Origin: Reinekea marina
GTDB lineage: Bacteria; Pseudomonadota; Gammaproteobacteria; Pseudomonadales; Natronospirillaceae
Direction of reading: 5' to 3'
Length of the DNA: 64,000 bases
Assembly (NCBI RefSeq): GCF_030409715.1
Contig: NZ_JAUFQI010000001.1
Coordinates: 558,001 to 622,000 of the forward strand
In this document: piece by piece, positions 37,200 to 46,647 of the stretch
Layout of the letters: every line of letters starts with the position of its first letter
How positions within the stretch are numbered: position 1 is the first letter of the stretch
The notes under the pieces: generated by a model
The model's input: only the letters and a program-made list of their open reading frames with translations
Told to the model about the DNA's origin: nothing
Databases searched by the model: none
Program-made: the position numbers and the translations under genes

Positions 37200-39101
37200 T
37201 TACTCGCTAGGTGTGGCCTGCTCGGCTTCGTCTGAGAGTGTTTTGGGCGCAAATATCTGACCAACGATGTAAGTCCAATAAATCGTTAAGAAAGAAAGCC
37301 AATAAGGATACAGGTTTTGAATTTCCTGTGCAGAAACATTAGCAATATCTTTACTAGGAGCCGTCAGCGCTAGCTGTTCTACTAGCTTTTTGTGTTCGCT
37401 GTTTAATAGCGGAAAGGCGGGTAAAGGCGCGATCTGCTCTAACCACTTCTGATGTAACTGAGTGAGTTTGTGATCTTTTGCGTTTTGTTGGTTCGCGTCG
37501 AGTAATTTGTTGTCGATATCCCAAATCTCTAGCTGCTGGGTTGCCTGCAGGGCTAAGTACAAAGCTTTAGCCATGGGAAATAGCTTATGCTGCTGAAAAT
37601 CCTCTGGCCAAAAGTTTGCACTGGTGGCACGCCACTTCGCGATCAGCTTGGCGACGTCTTTCTCTTTTTTCGGTTTGGCATGCATTTTCAACGCGTTTTC
37701 AATTTTAACGCGCTGTGCATTAAGAACGTCTTGAGCCTGCTTGTTTAAAATGAGGCTATTGAGGGCATTTTTCTTTTTTGGTGCTTCTAAAGGTGGCACT
37801 AAGGTGACGGGTTTAATCAATTTGCTGTCGAAACGTTCTTGATGCGGGTAATAGCGTTGAAATTGCTGCCAAAGCCGCACGCCAGGAAGTGTAAAGAGTG
37901 GCTTGTTTTCACTGCGGTTAAACGATTTTTGGTAGCCCGACGTCGTTGAAAGTGCCCAAATAGATGGGGCTTCCATTCGAAACAGCGCTTGGATTTCGTC
38001 ATCTTGCTTTGCGCTGGTGGCTTCTTTGGCTACCAATTGGTGCCAGTCTGAACCACGCACTCTTAAGGTTTTGCAAAACTCGACGAATTCTGGCCAATCG
38101 CGGTTCATTTGAGTGAATTTTTTATCTATACGACTTAAACGCAGTGATTCTTCATGCCCTACAACGTCTCTCGCAATTGCAAGCCCACGGTTGTATTGAT
38201 GCTCATGCATTGGTAGAACCCAGTTATCGAGCAATACGGCCCAAGGTTTATATTGTCCTCGTAATGCTTGGTACCACTGTATAAATAGCCCCCAGGTTCG
38301 GTTATAAAAAGTGCTCGCACAGGGTGTCATTCTCATAGCGGTTAAACCCACAAACTGTTGCAAGTTTAAAGCTTCTAAAACGGGTAACCCTAGCTCTAAA
38401 GTGGCTTGTTTTTTCAGCCATTGCAGAGGCGACTGATGCACTCTAAGGACGGGGTTTTCGACCAATACAATTCTATTAAATATAGGGGCACCTAAAAAAT
38501 GCGCCATTTCATTGCACAGTGACACCATTAATTCTTCGGTTTCATGGTCTAAATCGATGCCTTCTACTGTTTCGGGGCGAGGTCTAAGCCAAATGAGCGG
38601 AATAAAGAAAATAGAAGCGATCAGCAATTGAATAAGTGCCGCGCCTAATTGGCTCGTCCAAATGCTGAACGACAACAAAGGCATCAATAACAATAAGCCA
38701 ATAAAGGGTAGCAATAAGTAGCAAACAACAGGAAAAGCGGCCAACACGAGTAAACTGATTTGAGTATCCAGTTCGTCATCGGCGTGCTTATATTTACTGG
38801 CAAAGTATTGCTCAATGCCACCATCCATCAAGTGTTTTCGTAAATCTTCTTGGTTGTTCTTTTGGTTCACGGCCAGCGCATGTGCTTTGATAATTAAACC
38901 AGATTGCGTCAACGACTTACCTAACTTAAGGGCTTCTTCTTTGGATAAATTGTCTTTTAATACGGTTCGTCGTTCGGCCATTAAGTCGGCCAGTTGAGCG
39001 TCGGTGAGCGCGAGATCGGTTTTTAATGTGTAACCCAGAGCCGTTTTATTGGTGTCGGGCTTGAAGCCCTCGAAAATCAGATGGTAGCGCGCCTGATCCA
39101 T
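37200..39101 (-). CDS. Membrane protein resembling a degenerate M48 peptidase
   Basis: The 633-residue protein begins with a short alpha/beta domain (about 1-75, RYHLIFEGFKPD...) of the kind found at the N-terminus of several envelope proteins. Two membrane segments follow (about 115-140 and 152-172). Residues about 190-310 recall M48 metallopeptidases (ATLELGLPVLEALNLQQFVGL, later HEHQYNRGLAIARDVVGHEESL), but the zinc motif expected after LQQFVGL reads TAMRMTP, with no HExxH, and the downstream glutamate ligand is also missing. A third membrane segment lies near 600-617. It is probably non-catalytic. I know of no assigned function. Confidence 0.5.
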   Translation of the reverse strand: MDQARYHLIFEGFKPDTNKTALGYTLKTDLALTDAQLADLMAERRTVLKDNLSKEEALKLGKSLTQSGLIIKAHALAVNQKNNQEDLRKHLMDGGIEQYFASKYKHADDELDTQISLLVLAAFPVVCYLLLPFIGLLLLMPLLSFSIWTSQLGAALIQLLIASIFFIPLIWLRPRPETVEGIDLDHETEELMVSLCNEMAHFLGAPIFNRIVLVENPVLRVHQSPLQWLKKQATLELGLPVLEALNLQQFVGLTAMRMTPCASTFYNRTWGLFIQWYQALRGQYKPWAVLLDNWVLPMHEHQYNRGLAIARDVVGHEESLRLSRIDKKFTQMNRDWPEFVEFCKTLRVRGSDWHQLVAKEATSAKQDDEIQALFRMEAPSIWALSTTSGYQKSFNRSENKPLFTLPGVRLWQQFQRYYPHQERFDSKLIKPVTLVPPLEAPKKKNALNSLILNKQAQDVLNAQRVKIENALKMHAKPKKEKDVAKLIAKWRATSANFWPEDFQQHKLFPMAKALYLALQATQQLEIWDIDNKLLDANQQNAKDHKLTQLHQKWLEQIAPLPAFPLLNSEHKKLVEQLALTAPSKDIANVSAQEIQNLYPYWLSFLTIYWTYIVGQIFAPKTLSDEAEQATPSE

Positions 39102-39250
39102 TGTGTTTTTTCCTCGATGCGATGTCGTCTGTGCGACTTATTTTTTTATGGCATCTAAATTACGCTAATTGACTGTCGAATCAAGCTTTTGCCGGTCAGG
39201 ATGTGGGGCAGTTCATAAATCGAATGGGGATTGGAGCCATAACGAAAAAA

Positions 39251-39280
39251 GGCGAACCGAGAGAGGGTTTCGCCTTTTCT
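39251..39280. terminator. terminator after the malate-synthase-like domain gene
   Basis: GGCGAACC...GGGTTTCGCC forms a hairpin with flanking A and T runs (AAAAAA before, CTTTTCT after), 19 bp beyond the stop of the minus-strand gene. Confidence 0.75.
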
Positions 39281-39292
39281 ATAGAATCTAAA

Positions 39293-39847
39293 TCAGTTGA
39301 TGCGGTATTCGTTACCGTTTTTGTCGGTAAACTCTTTCGGACCCGTGCGGTAGTTGCAACGCGTTTGACCACGCTTGTCGGTCACCACTTGAGTATCGCT
39401 GCGCATTAGGCTAAACCATTGGCTTTGCTCATCGTTCGCCGCGGTAATATCGCGCTGAGACGTTTGTACCTGAATATCGTCGATACCCGCTTTGTCTTTT
39501 GAGCCAATAGTGCCTTTAGCATTGAATGTGATTTCAACGTGTGCACCTTCATCTTGTAAAACAATCGACTCCGGCTCGTCTTTATGTCCACTCATGGCCA
39601 CAAACTGTGCTGGCTTGAGTAAGCCGGTTGTTGTGCCGTCTTCAAAGAAGGCGAGAACATGTTTAAAGTAAACAACATAGCTGCAAACATCGCTGTGAGA
39701 ACCCTTCGCTAATGGGAAGCGGTTATCTAAGAAGCGCTTTGAGTATTCGGTCAATTGCGCGGTGCGTTGTTGGTTGAGCTCACCAATTAAAGATACTTCT
39801 TCGTCAATGAACGTATCGAAGCTATTGTTTTTAAGTGCTGTTGTCAT
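39293..39847 (-). CDS. Stand-alone malate synthase-type accessory domain protein
   Basis: The 184-residue protein aligns by eye with the region of malate synthase G/A-type enzymes that begins FLDxxFPLxxGSHxDV and runs through the beta-domain: GTTTGLLKPAQFVAMSGHK, GAHVEITFNAKGTIG and DKAGIDDIQVQ. It ends at KNGNEYRIN, just before the point where full enzymes continue into the GRSLxFVRNVGH barrel segment. The conserved EDSVAAVD stretch is degraded, and no catalytic barrel residues are present, so it cannot itself be an enzyme of the glyoxylate shunt. The ATG at 39847 has AGAGAGAAC upstream; an in-frame start at 39994 is less likely. It diverges from the regulator at 40053. Confidence 0.6.
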   Translation of the reverse strand: MTTALKNNSFDTFIDEEVSLIGELNQQRTAQLTEYSKRFLDNRFPLAKGSHSDVCSYVVYFKHVLAFFEDGTTTGLLKPAQFVAMSGHKDEPESIVLQDEGAHVEITFNAKGTIGSKDKAGIDDIQVQTSQRDITAANDEQSQWFSLMRSDTQVVTDKRGQTRCNYRTGPKEFTDKNGNEYRIN

Positions 39848-39938
39848 TTTATGTTCTCTCTCTCGTTGTTTTTGCGTTAGACCAAGACAATGGCTTGTTC
39901 CTTGATCCGATAACTGGCAGTCTAGTGAAGTTAAGATT

Positions 39939-39974
39939 AAAATTTCACAAAAGAAATTACACATTGTGAATTTT
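39939..39974. promoter_or_regulatory. candidate operator in the divergent regulator promoter
   Basis: AAAATTTCACAA (39939-39950) and TTGTGAATTTT (39964-39974) form an inverted repeat with a 13-bp spacer, and further AATTTCAC and AAATTGCGAAAA relatives follow. It lies between the malate-synthase-like gene and the XRE regulator, so it is a plausible site for that regulator. Confidence 0.5.
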
Positions 39975-40052
39975 ACAATTTCACTTTTTGACAAATTGCG
40001 AAAAAAGCGTGAAAACGCTCTGATATCGCGGGGTTGTTAATTTGGAGGCACT

Positions 40053-41579
40053 GTGAAGAAAAATCTCATTCGACAATCGCACTTTTTAGGCACCAAAATA
40101 CGCAACCTTAGAAAGCGAAATAATTTGACCATGGAAGACTTATCCGCGCGCTGTATCCGCCATGAGCCTGATTCAGCACCCTCGGTTTCTTATTTGTCGA
40201 TGATCGAACGCGGAAAGAGAGTCCCAAGTATAGAAATGCTTGAAACCATTGCGCTGGTGTTTCAAAAACCGGTGGAGTGGTTTTTAGATGATTCGCCCGT
40301 TGAAAATGAAATCACCCCCAACAAAGGCAGTCGGGGAGGTATCAGTGGTATGGCGTTGGAGCCAGGCTTTTTGTTTTCTAACGACATTTTACAAATTGCT
40401 ATCCCAGAAATGCTGTCGCAGACGGGTGTGTCGGGCCGACAGTTTGCACACTTATTGATTCGCGCGTACCAAGAACATCATCAAAACCATTTCCCCGATC
40501 TAGAACGTGCTGCAGAAGAGATTGGTCAAAAGCAAATGCCAATCAGTGCCGAAGAGCTCATGCGCTTAGCGAAAAAACAAGGGCTGAAGATTCGCTGGTT
40601 TGATAAACCGCCTATGGGCGCTATAGATGAGTTGGGCGTTTATTCAAAAAATATTGTCTCTTCCTATATAGAAGCTCCGAACACTCTTTATTTGAATGAA
40701 TTGTTAAAGCTGTACCCAACTCGATTAAAGTACGAACTGGCCACACATATCGGACACAGTGTGCTGCACAATCAAGACAGCTTAAAAAGCGTGATGACGA
40801 TTGGCGGGAACCACGGAGCCAACTTCAACAAAGAAGGGGTTGTAAAAAGGCAAAGTGCGAATGTTGAAGCGCAAGACATTCTGCAAGCCTGGCGAGATTT
40901 CGAATCGAGCTTCTTTGCGGGTGCATTGTTATGCCCAAAAGTTCCTTTTAGACAATTGCTCGATCGAACCGGCTATGAAATTGAAAGCCATTTGCAAGTT
41001 GGGGTGTCGGCTTCTGTCGCTATGCGCCGTATGACGGCCGTGTCACCTTATTCGCATTGGCATTATTTTGATGCATATTCTCCGGGTAAGTTAAAGGCTG
41101 TGTATCGTGGCAACGGCATCCCTTTACCCTGGGGGAACATGCGAGAAGTTGAAGACCCTTGTCAGCATTGGGCGGTGTTCCGCAAAATTAATGAAGAAAG
41201 TGACGCACCTTCTGCGCAGCTCTCTATTTTAGAAACCAATGGTGAGCCTAGAATTTATGTATGCGAATCGGTTCGAGTTGCCGACATGGCTGGGAATAAA
41301 CATGTTTTGTGCGCAGGGATCGATTTAAACCCAGCCATCAGTGCTCAAGGCGGTGACGCGGTGGCCATGGCCGAGGAGTTGCGTGATAAGTGCAGCACCA
41401 ACAATGGTTTGTCGGGTGTGCCGAGAAAAATGAAGAAAGATTTAGCCAGTGTGGCGAAAATATTGAATATTAATTGGGTCGACCGAGCTATAAATACCGA
41501 TGCTAAGCTTATTTGCCCAAGAGGCAACACCTGCCCGCGCAACCCAAGTTGCTACGGACGATGCAGTGAAAAGGGGTAA
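40053..41579 (+). CDS. XRE-family regulator with DUF3612/ImmA-like region
   Basis: The 508-residue protein has an N-terminal Cro/C1 helix-turn-helix (LGTKIRNLRKRNNLTMEDLSARC...SYLSMIERGKRVPS), then a long middle and C-terminal region of the DUF3612 / short-chain-fatty-acid-regulator (RamB/ScfR-like) type. The C-terminus carries four cysteines in CPRGNTCPRNPSCYGRC, a probable metal or iron-sulfur site. Relatives in vibrios are, as I recall, found beside glyoxylate-shunt genes, which fits the divergent malate-synthase-like gene here. A GGAGG ribosome-binding site precedes the start codon. Confidence 0.75.
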   Translation: MKKNLIRQSHFLGTKIRNLRKRNNLTMEDLSARCIRHEPDSAPSVSYLSMIERGKRVPSIEMLETIALVFQKPVEWFLDDSPVENEITPNKGSRGGISGMALEPGFLFSNDILQIAIPEMLSQTGVSGRQFAHLLIRAYQEHHQNHFPDLERAAEEIGQKQMPISAEELMRLAKKQGLKIRWFDKPPMGAIDELGVYSKNIVSSYIEAPNTLYLNELLKLYPTRLKYELATHIGHSVLHNQDSLKSVMTIGGNHGANFNKEGVVKRQSANVEAQDILQAWRDFESSFFAGALLCPKVPFRQLLDRTGYEIESHLQVGVSASVAMRRMTAVSPYSHWHYFDAYSPGKLKAVYRGNGIPLPWGNMREVEDPCQHWAVFRKINEESDAPSAQLSILETNGEPRIYVCESVRVADMAGNKHVLCAGIDLNPAISAQGGDAVAMAEELRDKCSTNNGLSGVPRKMKKDLASVAKILNINWVDRAINTDAKLICPRGNTCPRNPSCYGRCSEKG

Positions 41580-41581
41580 GG

Positions 41582-42217
41582 TTATTTAGACAGCATTTGG
41601 ATGATGCGCGCTTTGACCATTTCGATGACGACGCGGTTTTTACCGCCACGCGGAACGATGATGTCGGCGTATTGTTTCGAGGGTTGCACAAATTCCATAA
41701 ACATAGGTCTTACCGTGCGTTTGTATTGCTCGATCACTGAATCGACGGTTCGGCCTCGTTCTTCGATGTCTCGTTTTAAGCGACGTAATAGGCAAATATC
41801 TAAATCGGTATCCATAAATACCTTTGCATCAAGGCGTTTTCGGATTGCTTTGTCATTTAGCAACAAAATACCCTCAACAATGACCACTCGTGCAGGGGCC
41901 AACGTGGTGGTTTTATCGGACCGATTGTGCACGGTATAGTCGTAAACAGGCACTTCGATGGTTTGTTGCTTGGCTAATGCATCGAGGTGGCTAATTAATA
42001 AGTCATGGTCAAAGGCGTTTGGGTGATCGTAGTTTATTTGCTCGCGCTCTTTAAACGTTAAGTCACTTCGTTCTTTATAATAGCTGTCTTCTTTGATGAT
42101 GGTCACGGCCTCTGTGCCCATTTCGGCGGCTAGCTCGCTGTGAATTGTTTGAGCTAATAAGCTTTTACCTGAAGCAGATGCGCCTGCAATACCAATGAAA
42201 ATAGATGACTCGTTCAT
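41582..42217 (-). CDS. udk: Uridine kinase
   Basis: The 211-residue cytoplasmic enzyme phosphorylates uridine and cytidine in pyrimidine salvage. The P-loop [11 protein letters not shown], the EDSYY segment and the [13 protein letters not shown] region are all typical of Udk. Its stop lies 2 bp from the end of the convergent regulator gene. Length is standard for the family. Confidence 0.95.
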   Translation of the reverse strand: MNESSIFIGIAGASASGKSLLAQTIHSELAAEMGTEAVTIIKEDSYYKERSDLTFKEREQINYDHPNAFDHDLLISHLDALAKQQTIEVPVYDYTVHNRSDKTTTLAPARVVIVEGILLLNDKAIRKRLDAKVFMDTDLDICLLRRLKRDIEERGRTVDSVIEQYKRTVRPMFMEFVQPSKQYADIIVPRGGKNRVVIEMVKARIIQMLSK

Positions 42218-42658
42218 AGAGGCCTTTTAAAAGTGTGTCTTTGGGCTATGGTTATCAGTTTATAGGCCATACAGAGCAAATAAACTGAGATTATTGGGTT
42301 GCTACTAGAAAAGATATATTCGAAAATTTCCGCAATTTACCGTTAATTACTTGGCCTTTAAGTCAGCTTTCGAGGCATTTTGGAGCAAATATAACCATTA
42401 CGGATGTTAGGTTTAGCTCGGCAATTATTTTTTAAATGTTTCATGGTAAAAAATATGAGCCGCTAAAACCGTTACATTTCTAGTAGATAGCCTAATTTTA
42501 GAAGGTTTTCGCGCGTTTGTCGCTGAAATTCATCAGAAAGGTTTGCGGTTTACTGTCAACATTTTTGTAAGAAAACTACATTTCGGGTGATAAATGGTCA
42601 GGTTCTCGCTACAATGTCCGCCGTTTCTGATTCTAATTATGACAAAAAGGTAAAACCC
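42218..42658. other. intergenic region upstream of pgk
   Basis: This is the divergent control region of udk and pgk. No further gene is seen. The sequence is A+T-rich; I could not define a convincing promoter pair. An upstream in-frame GTG at 42587 is not the pgk start. Confidence 0.4.
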
Positions 42659-43822
42659 ATGTCTGTTATAAAGATGTCCGATTTGGATCTTGCTGGTAAG
42701 CGAGTACTTATTCGCCAAGATCTCAATGTTCCGCTAAACGACGCCGGTGAAGTTACTTCCGATAAGCGCATTACGGCTTCATTACCAACCATTAAAATGG
42801 CGTTGGAGAAAGGCGCGAAGGTAATGATTATGTCGCACCTAGGTCGACCTACCGAAGGCGAATATGAAGAAAAGTACTCGTTAGCGCCAGTTGCGAAGTA
42901 CATGGGTAATTTATTAGGGCAAGACATCCCGTTAGTAAAAGATTGGTTGAACGGTGTCGATAGTGATGCCGATGTGGTTATTCTTGAAAACGTCCGTTTT
43001 AACAAAGGCGAGAAAAAGAACGATGATGCCTTAGCAAAACAAATGGCTGAGCTATGCGATGTGTATGTGATGGATGCATTTGGTACCGCACACAGAGCCC
43101 AAGCCTCAACACACGGCGTTGCTAAATTTGCCCCCGTTGCATGCGCTGGGCCTTTACTAGCAGGCGAGCTCGAAGCATTGGCCAAGGCCATGGATAAACC
43201 CGCACGCCCAATGGTGGCGATTGTTGGTGGCTCAAAGGTTTCAACCAAACTGACGGTTTTAGAGAGCTTATCTAAAGTTTGTGATCAGCTCATCGTTGGT
43301 GGAGGAATTTCTAATACCTTCGTGGCGGCTCGCGGCTACAATGTGGGCAAGTCTTTGTGTGAGACAGATTTAATTCCACAAGCTCAAAAATTGATGTCTG
43401 AGCTGGATATTCCAGAAGCAATCGATGTAAGAACGGCGCAAGAATTTTCAGAAAAAGCTGTAGCGACCATTAAGCGTGTTGACCAGGTAACCGATGATGA
43501 GGAAATTCTCGATTTGGGCCCTGAAACAGAAGCGCGTTATGCCGAAGTGATTAAAAACGCCAAAACCATTTTGTGGAATGGTCCAGCGGGTGTATTTGAG
43601 TTTGATAACTTTGACAAAGGCACTAGAGCTATTGCCGAAGCGATTGCAGCCAGCGATGCGTTTTCGGTTGTCGGTGGCGGAGATTGTATTGCGGCCATTC
43701 AGAAATTTGATATGGAAGACCAATTCTCTTACATCTCAACAGGCGGTGGAGCATTTTTAGAGTTTGTTGAAGGTAAGAAACTACCCGCAGTAGAAATACT
43801 TGAGCAGCGCGCTGCGCAATAA
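42659..43822 (+). CDS. pgk: Phosphoglycerate kinase
   Basis: The 387-residue glycolytic enzyme interconverts 1,3-bisphosphoglycerate and 3-phosphoglycerate. Typical segments are present: [33 protein letters not shown] [22 protein letters not shown] and GGGDCIAA. The ATG at 42659 follows AAAAAGG and gives the length of the E. coli enzyme. It is followed 62 bp later by fbaA; an inverted repeat (GAAGGTGA...TCACCTTC, about 43835-43857) without a T-run lies between them, so the two genes are probably one operon with processing. Confidence 0.97.
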   Translation: MSVIKMSDLDLAGKRVLIRQDLNVPLNDAGEVTSDKRITASLPTIKMALEKGAKVMIMSHLGRPTEGEYEEKYSLAPVAKYMGNLLGQDIPLVKDWLNGVDSDADVVILENVRFNKGEKKNDDALAKQMAELCDVYVMDAFGTAHRAQASTHGVAKFAPVACAGPLLAGELEALAKAMDKPARPMVAIVGGSKVSTKLTVLESLSKVCDQLIVGGGISNTFVAARGYNVGKSLCETDLIPQAQKLMSELDIPEAIDVRTAQEFSEKAVATIKRVDQVTDDEEILDLGPETEARYAEVIKNAKTILWNGPAGVFEFDNFDKGTRAIAEAIAASDAFSVVGGGDCIAAIQKFDMEDQFSYISTGGGAFLEFVEGKKLPAVEILEQRAAQ

Positions 43823-43884
43823 AATTCTTAAATGAAGGTGAGATTCGATCACCTTCAAAACCCAGAAAATAAAAAGGGCATATT

Positions 43885-44961
43885 ATGACAAAGATTCTAG
43901 ACGTAGTTAAACCAGGAGTTGTTTCTGGCGATGACTTACAAAAAATATTCGAAATCGCTAAGAAAGAAAAATTTGCACTGCCAGCGGTAAACGTTGTGAA
44001 TTCTGATTCTGTGAACGCGGTAATCGAAGCTGCAGCTAAAGTTAACTCGCCTGTTATCGTTCAGTTCTCTAACGGCGGTGCTGGTTTTTATGCTGGTAAA
44101 GGGCTTAAGTTAAGCGGTCAAGAAGCGCAGATTAAAGGTGCTGTAGCCGGTGCGAAATATGTTCATGCTGCGGCAGAAATGTATGGCATTCCGGTTATTT
44201 TACATACAGACCACGCGGCTAAGAAATTATTGCCTTGGATCGATGGGTTGTTAGATGCGGGTGAGCAACACTTTGCTGAAACCGGTAAACCATTATTCTC
44301 TTCTCATATGTTAGATCTTTCTGAAGAGCCAATCGAAGAAAACCTAGAAATCTGTGCAGAGTACTTAAAGCGCATGGATAAAATGGGTATGACCATTGAG
44401 ATTGAATTGGGCATCACCGGCGGCGAAGAAGATGGTGTAGATAACAGCGATGTTGATACCGCTGACCTATACACCAAGCCAGAAGAAGTGGCCTATGCTT
44501 ACGAACAGCTCATTGCCGTTTCGCCTCGTTTCACCATAGCGGCCTCCTTCGGTAACGTACACGGTGTTTATAAGCCAGGCAATGTTAAATTAACGCCTTC
44601 TATCTTGGATGAGTCGCAAAAATACTGCTCTGCTAAATTTGGTTTGCCAGACAATGCATTGAACTTTGTATTCCACGGCGGTTCTGGTTCTACAGCTGAA
44701 GAAATTAAAGAGTCTATTAGCTACGGTGTTATCAAGATGAACATCGATACCGATACTCAGTGGGCAACTTGGAATGGCGTGCGTGAGTACGAAGCCAAGA
44801 ACCACGATTACCTACAAGGGCAGATCGGCAACCCTGAAGGTGAAGACTCTCCAAACAAGAAATACTATGATCCACGTGTTTGGTTGCGCGCAGGTCAGGT
44901 AGGTATGGTAGAGCGCCTAGAGCAAGCGTTTAGAGAGCTAAATGCTATAGACCGAAACTAG
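43885..44961 (+). CDS. fbaA: Fructose-bisphosphate aldolase, class II
   Basis: The 358-residue zinc-dependent aldolase splits fructose-1,6-bisphosphate. The zinc/active-site region LHTDHAAKKLLPW, the GITGGEEDGVDNS loop and the VFHGGSGST phosphate-binding segment mark the FbaA (type A) group. Pairing with pgk is common in Gammaproteobacteria. A strong terminator follows. Confidence 0.97.
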   Translation: MTKILDVVKPGVVSGDDLQKIFEIAKKEKFALPAVNVVNSDSVNAVIEAAAKVNSPVIVQFSNGGAGFYAGKGLKLSGQEAQIKGAVAGAKYVHAAAEMYGIPVILHTDHAAKKLLPWIDGLLDAGEQHFAETGKPLFSSHMLDLSEEPIEENLEICAEYLKRMDKMGMTIEIELGITGGEEDGVDNSDVDTADLYTKPEEVAYAYEQLIAVSPRFTIAASFGNVHGVYKPGNVKLTPSILDESQKYCSAKFGLPDNALNFVFHGGSGSTAEEIKESISYGVIKMNIDTDTQWATWNGVREYEAKNHDYLQGQIGNPEGEDSPNKKYYDPRVWLRAGQVGMVERLEQAFRELNAIDRN

Positions 44962-44973
44962 TCTGTACCGTTA

Positions 44974-45003
44974 AAAAAAACCGAGCTATGCTCGGTTTTT
45001 TTA
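44974..45003 (+). terminator. terminator of the pgk-fbaA operon
   Basis: CCGAGCTATGCTCGG hairpin followed by eight T, with an A-run before it. Confidence 0.92.
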
Positions 45004-45160
45004 TGCCCGAAATACAGAGCGGTTTTACTGAATTAAATCTGAGTAAACGGCTCTAAATGGATGGATTGGTTCAGTTTCATCATTAAAAGCTTTCTCTAGT
45101 ATTAAAGCCTGCAAACAAAATGATAAAGTGGCTTATATAAAAATAAAAAGGTCTGTAAGA

Positions 45161-46516
45161 ATGAAAAAGTGGTTTGTTAGATTATCAGTCAGTATCTCGC
45201 TTTTAATAGCGATACTATTAGCCGTTGCATACTGGGGGTTAGGCTATTCGCCGGTGTATTTAGTGAATGCGCCTTCCGTTGCCACGGGCATCGGCGCTAA
45301 ACTCGCGTGCTCGGCAAAATACGTCTCAGGGTTTGACGAGAAAAAAATCGCCGCCGACATCAAAGTGTACTCGCCAATTTTATCGCTACTGAATTACGAA
45401 TATAACCAAGACAATAGGCTTGTAGTGGCCGCCTTAGGGCCGTTTGCGCGCAGCGCTTCTTATCATGAGGGTGTTGGTTGTTATTTAGATTACAACAAAC
45501 ATGATCCTAGAAAATCGATCGCATTTGATCCTATCATTGCTCCGCAAGCAGCATGGCCAAAAGGCAATGTGGTTTTTACGATTGATCCAGACATTCAATC
45601 AAAGCTCGACAGATTACTCGAAAAAGACAATCAAGCTGAGCACGATACGCGTGCATTACTGGTCGTAAAAGATGGAAAAGTCATTGCTGAATCTTATGCG
45701 GCGGGTATCGACGAAAATACGCCTCTGTTGGGTTGGTCGATGACCAAAAGCATTAATGCATTGTTGATCGGACAGCTCGAAATGAATGGGATGTTGAACG
45801 TTGAAGATAACCAGTTGTTTCCAAGTTGGACCGATGAGCGCAAAGACATTCAGTTAAAGCACCTATTAACGATGACCGATGGCTTAGCCTATGAAGAGGA
45901 ATACGACCCGGGTCAAATAGCTACCAAAATGTTATTCCAATCGGAAGATACCGCAGGCTTTTTGGAACAAGTAAAAACAAGACATAAGCCTGGAACGCAT
46001 TACCAATATTCTTCTGGCTCTGCGAACTTACTTTCAGCGCTGGTGCATGAAAAATTGCCAGGTAATAATGCTCAAGATTTTAATACGTTAGTCGATCAAT
46101 TTTTTAGACCACTGCGAATGTCGTCAGTCACCTTTGAAACCGATGCACAAGGGTTGGTAATGGGCAGCTCTTACCTATTCGCCAGTGCCCGCGATTGGGC
46201 AAAAGTAGGTTTGCTGATGCTGAATAAAGGCAAGTTAAACGGGCAACGCCTTGTCACCGAGCAATGGGTTGCGCAATCGTTATTACCTAACTCTTCAGCC
46301 AATAAAGCCTCTTATGGATACCAGTGGTGGCTGAATAAAGGCGATGCCACTAAACGTTGGCCAAGCCTTGCCGAAAACGTTTACGCCGCAATGGGAAACC
46401 GCGAACAAAGGGTGATGGTGATTCCAGATGAGAACCTTGTCATTGTGCGTTTAGGCTGGTCGAAAAGTGACTACACCGATGATGAGAACTTCTCTGAAAT
46501 TGTGAGTTGGTTTTAG
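45161..46516 (+). CDS. Serine hydrolase of the beta-lactamase (class C-like) family
   Basis: The 451-residue protein has an N-terminal membrane anchor or uncleaved signal (about 7-28), a 100-residue linker domain, and a beta-lactamase-type fold with the nucleophile motif SMTK (Ser193, Lys196) and a tyrosine motif in HYQYSSGSANLL. The closest type is the 6-aminohexanoate-dimer-hydrolase/EstB-like group of serine hydrolases, with unknown substrate. The ATG at 45161 after AAAAGGTCTGTAAGA is preferred over a GTG at 45128. Confidence 0.8.
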   Translation: MKKWFVRLSVSISLLIAILLAVAYWGLGYSPVYLVNAPSVATGIGAKLACSAKYVSGFDEKKIAADIKVYSPILSLLNYEYNQDNRLVVAALGPFARSASYHEGVGCYLDYNKHDPRKSIAFDPIIAPQAAWPKGNVVFTIDPDIQSKLDRLLEKDNQAEHDTRALLVVKDGKVIAESYAAGIDENTPLLGWSMTKSINALLIGQLEMNGMLNVEDNQLFPSWTDERKDIQLKHLLTMTDGLAYEEEYDPGQIATKMLFQSEDTAGFLEQVKTRHKPGTHYQYSSGSANLLSALVHEKLPGNNAQDFNTLVDQFFRPLRMSSVTFETDAQGLVMGSSYLFASARDWAKVGLLMLNKGKLNGQRLVTEQWVAQSLLPNSSANKASYGYQWWLNKGDATKRWPSLAENVYAAMGNREQRVMVIPDENLVIVRLGWSKSDYTDDENFSEIVSWF

Positions 46517-46519
46517 CGT

Positions 46520-46578
46520 TGTCGAATAACCTTACATAAAAGTTTGAGTTGCGTAAGAGTGTGTCGAATATCTTTACA
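46520..46578 (+). promoter_or_regulatory. paired upstream activator sites of the PEP-CTERM gene
   Basis: TGTCGAATAACCTTACA at 46520-46536 is repeated as TGTCGAATATCTTTACA at 46562-46578, with two mismatches and centres 42 bp (four helical turns) apart. They sit about 60-110 bp upstream of a sigma-54-like promoter, the usual place for an NtrC-type activator. PrsR is the activator known for PEP-CTERM genes in other bacteria. Confidence 0.6.
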
Positions 46579-46600
46579 CTGATAGCTTTACTTTGTGACA

Positions 46601-46625
46601 ACCCCCACACTTTACGGGGGTTTTG
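46601..46625 (+). terminator. terminator of the serine hydrolase gene
   Basis: CCCCC-ACACTTTAC-GGGGG followed by TTTTG, 85 bp after the stop codon. Confidence 0.7.
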
Positions 46626-46628
46626 AGG

Positions 46629-46647
46629 TTGGCATGATTATTGATAT
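46629..46647 (+). promoter_or_regulatory. sigma-54-like promoter of the PEP-CTERM gene
   Basis: TTGGCATGATTATTGATAT matches the -24 element (TTGGCATG) and, less well, the -12 element (TTGAT for TTGCA) at correct spacing. It ends 44 bp before the ATG at 46691. RpoN dependence is described for PEP-CTERM genes in other taxa. Confidence 0.55.

Noticed and set aside
39848-39994. N-terminal extension of the malate-synthase-like protein from 39994
   Set aside because: The extension runs into the operator-like inverted repeat of the divergent promoter and carries no family similarity; the ATG at 39847 fits better.
42587-42658. N-terminal extension of pgk from GTG 42587
   Set aside because: The extra 24 residues do not match phosphoglycerate kinase, and the ATG at 42659 has its own ribosome-binding site and gives the family length.
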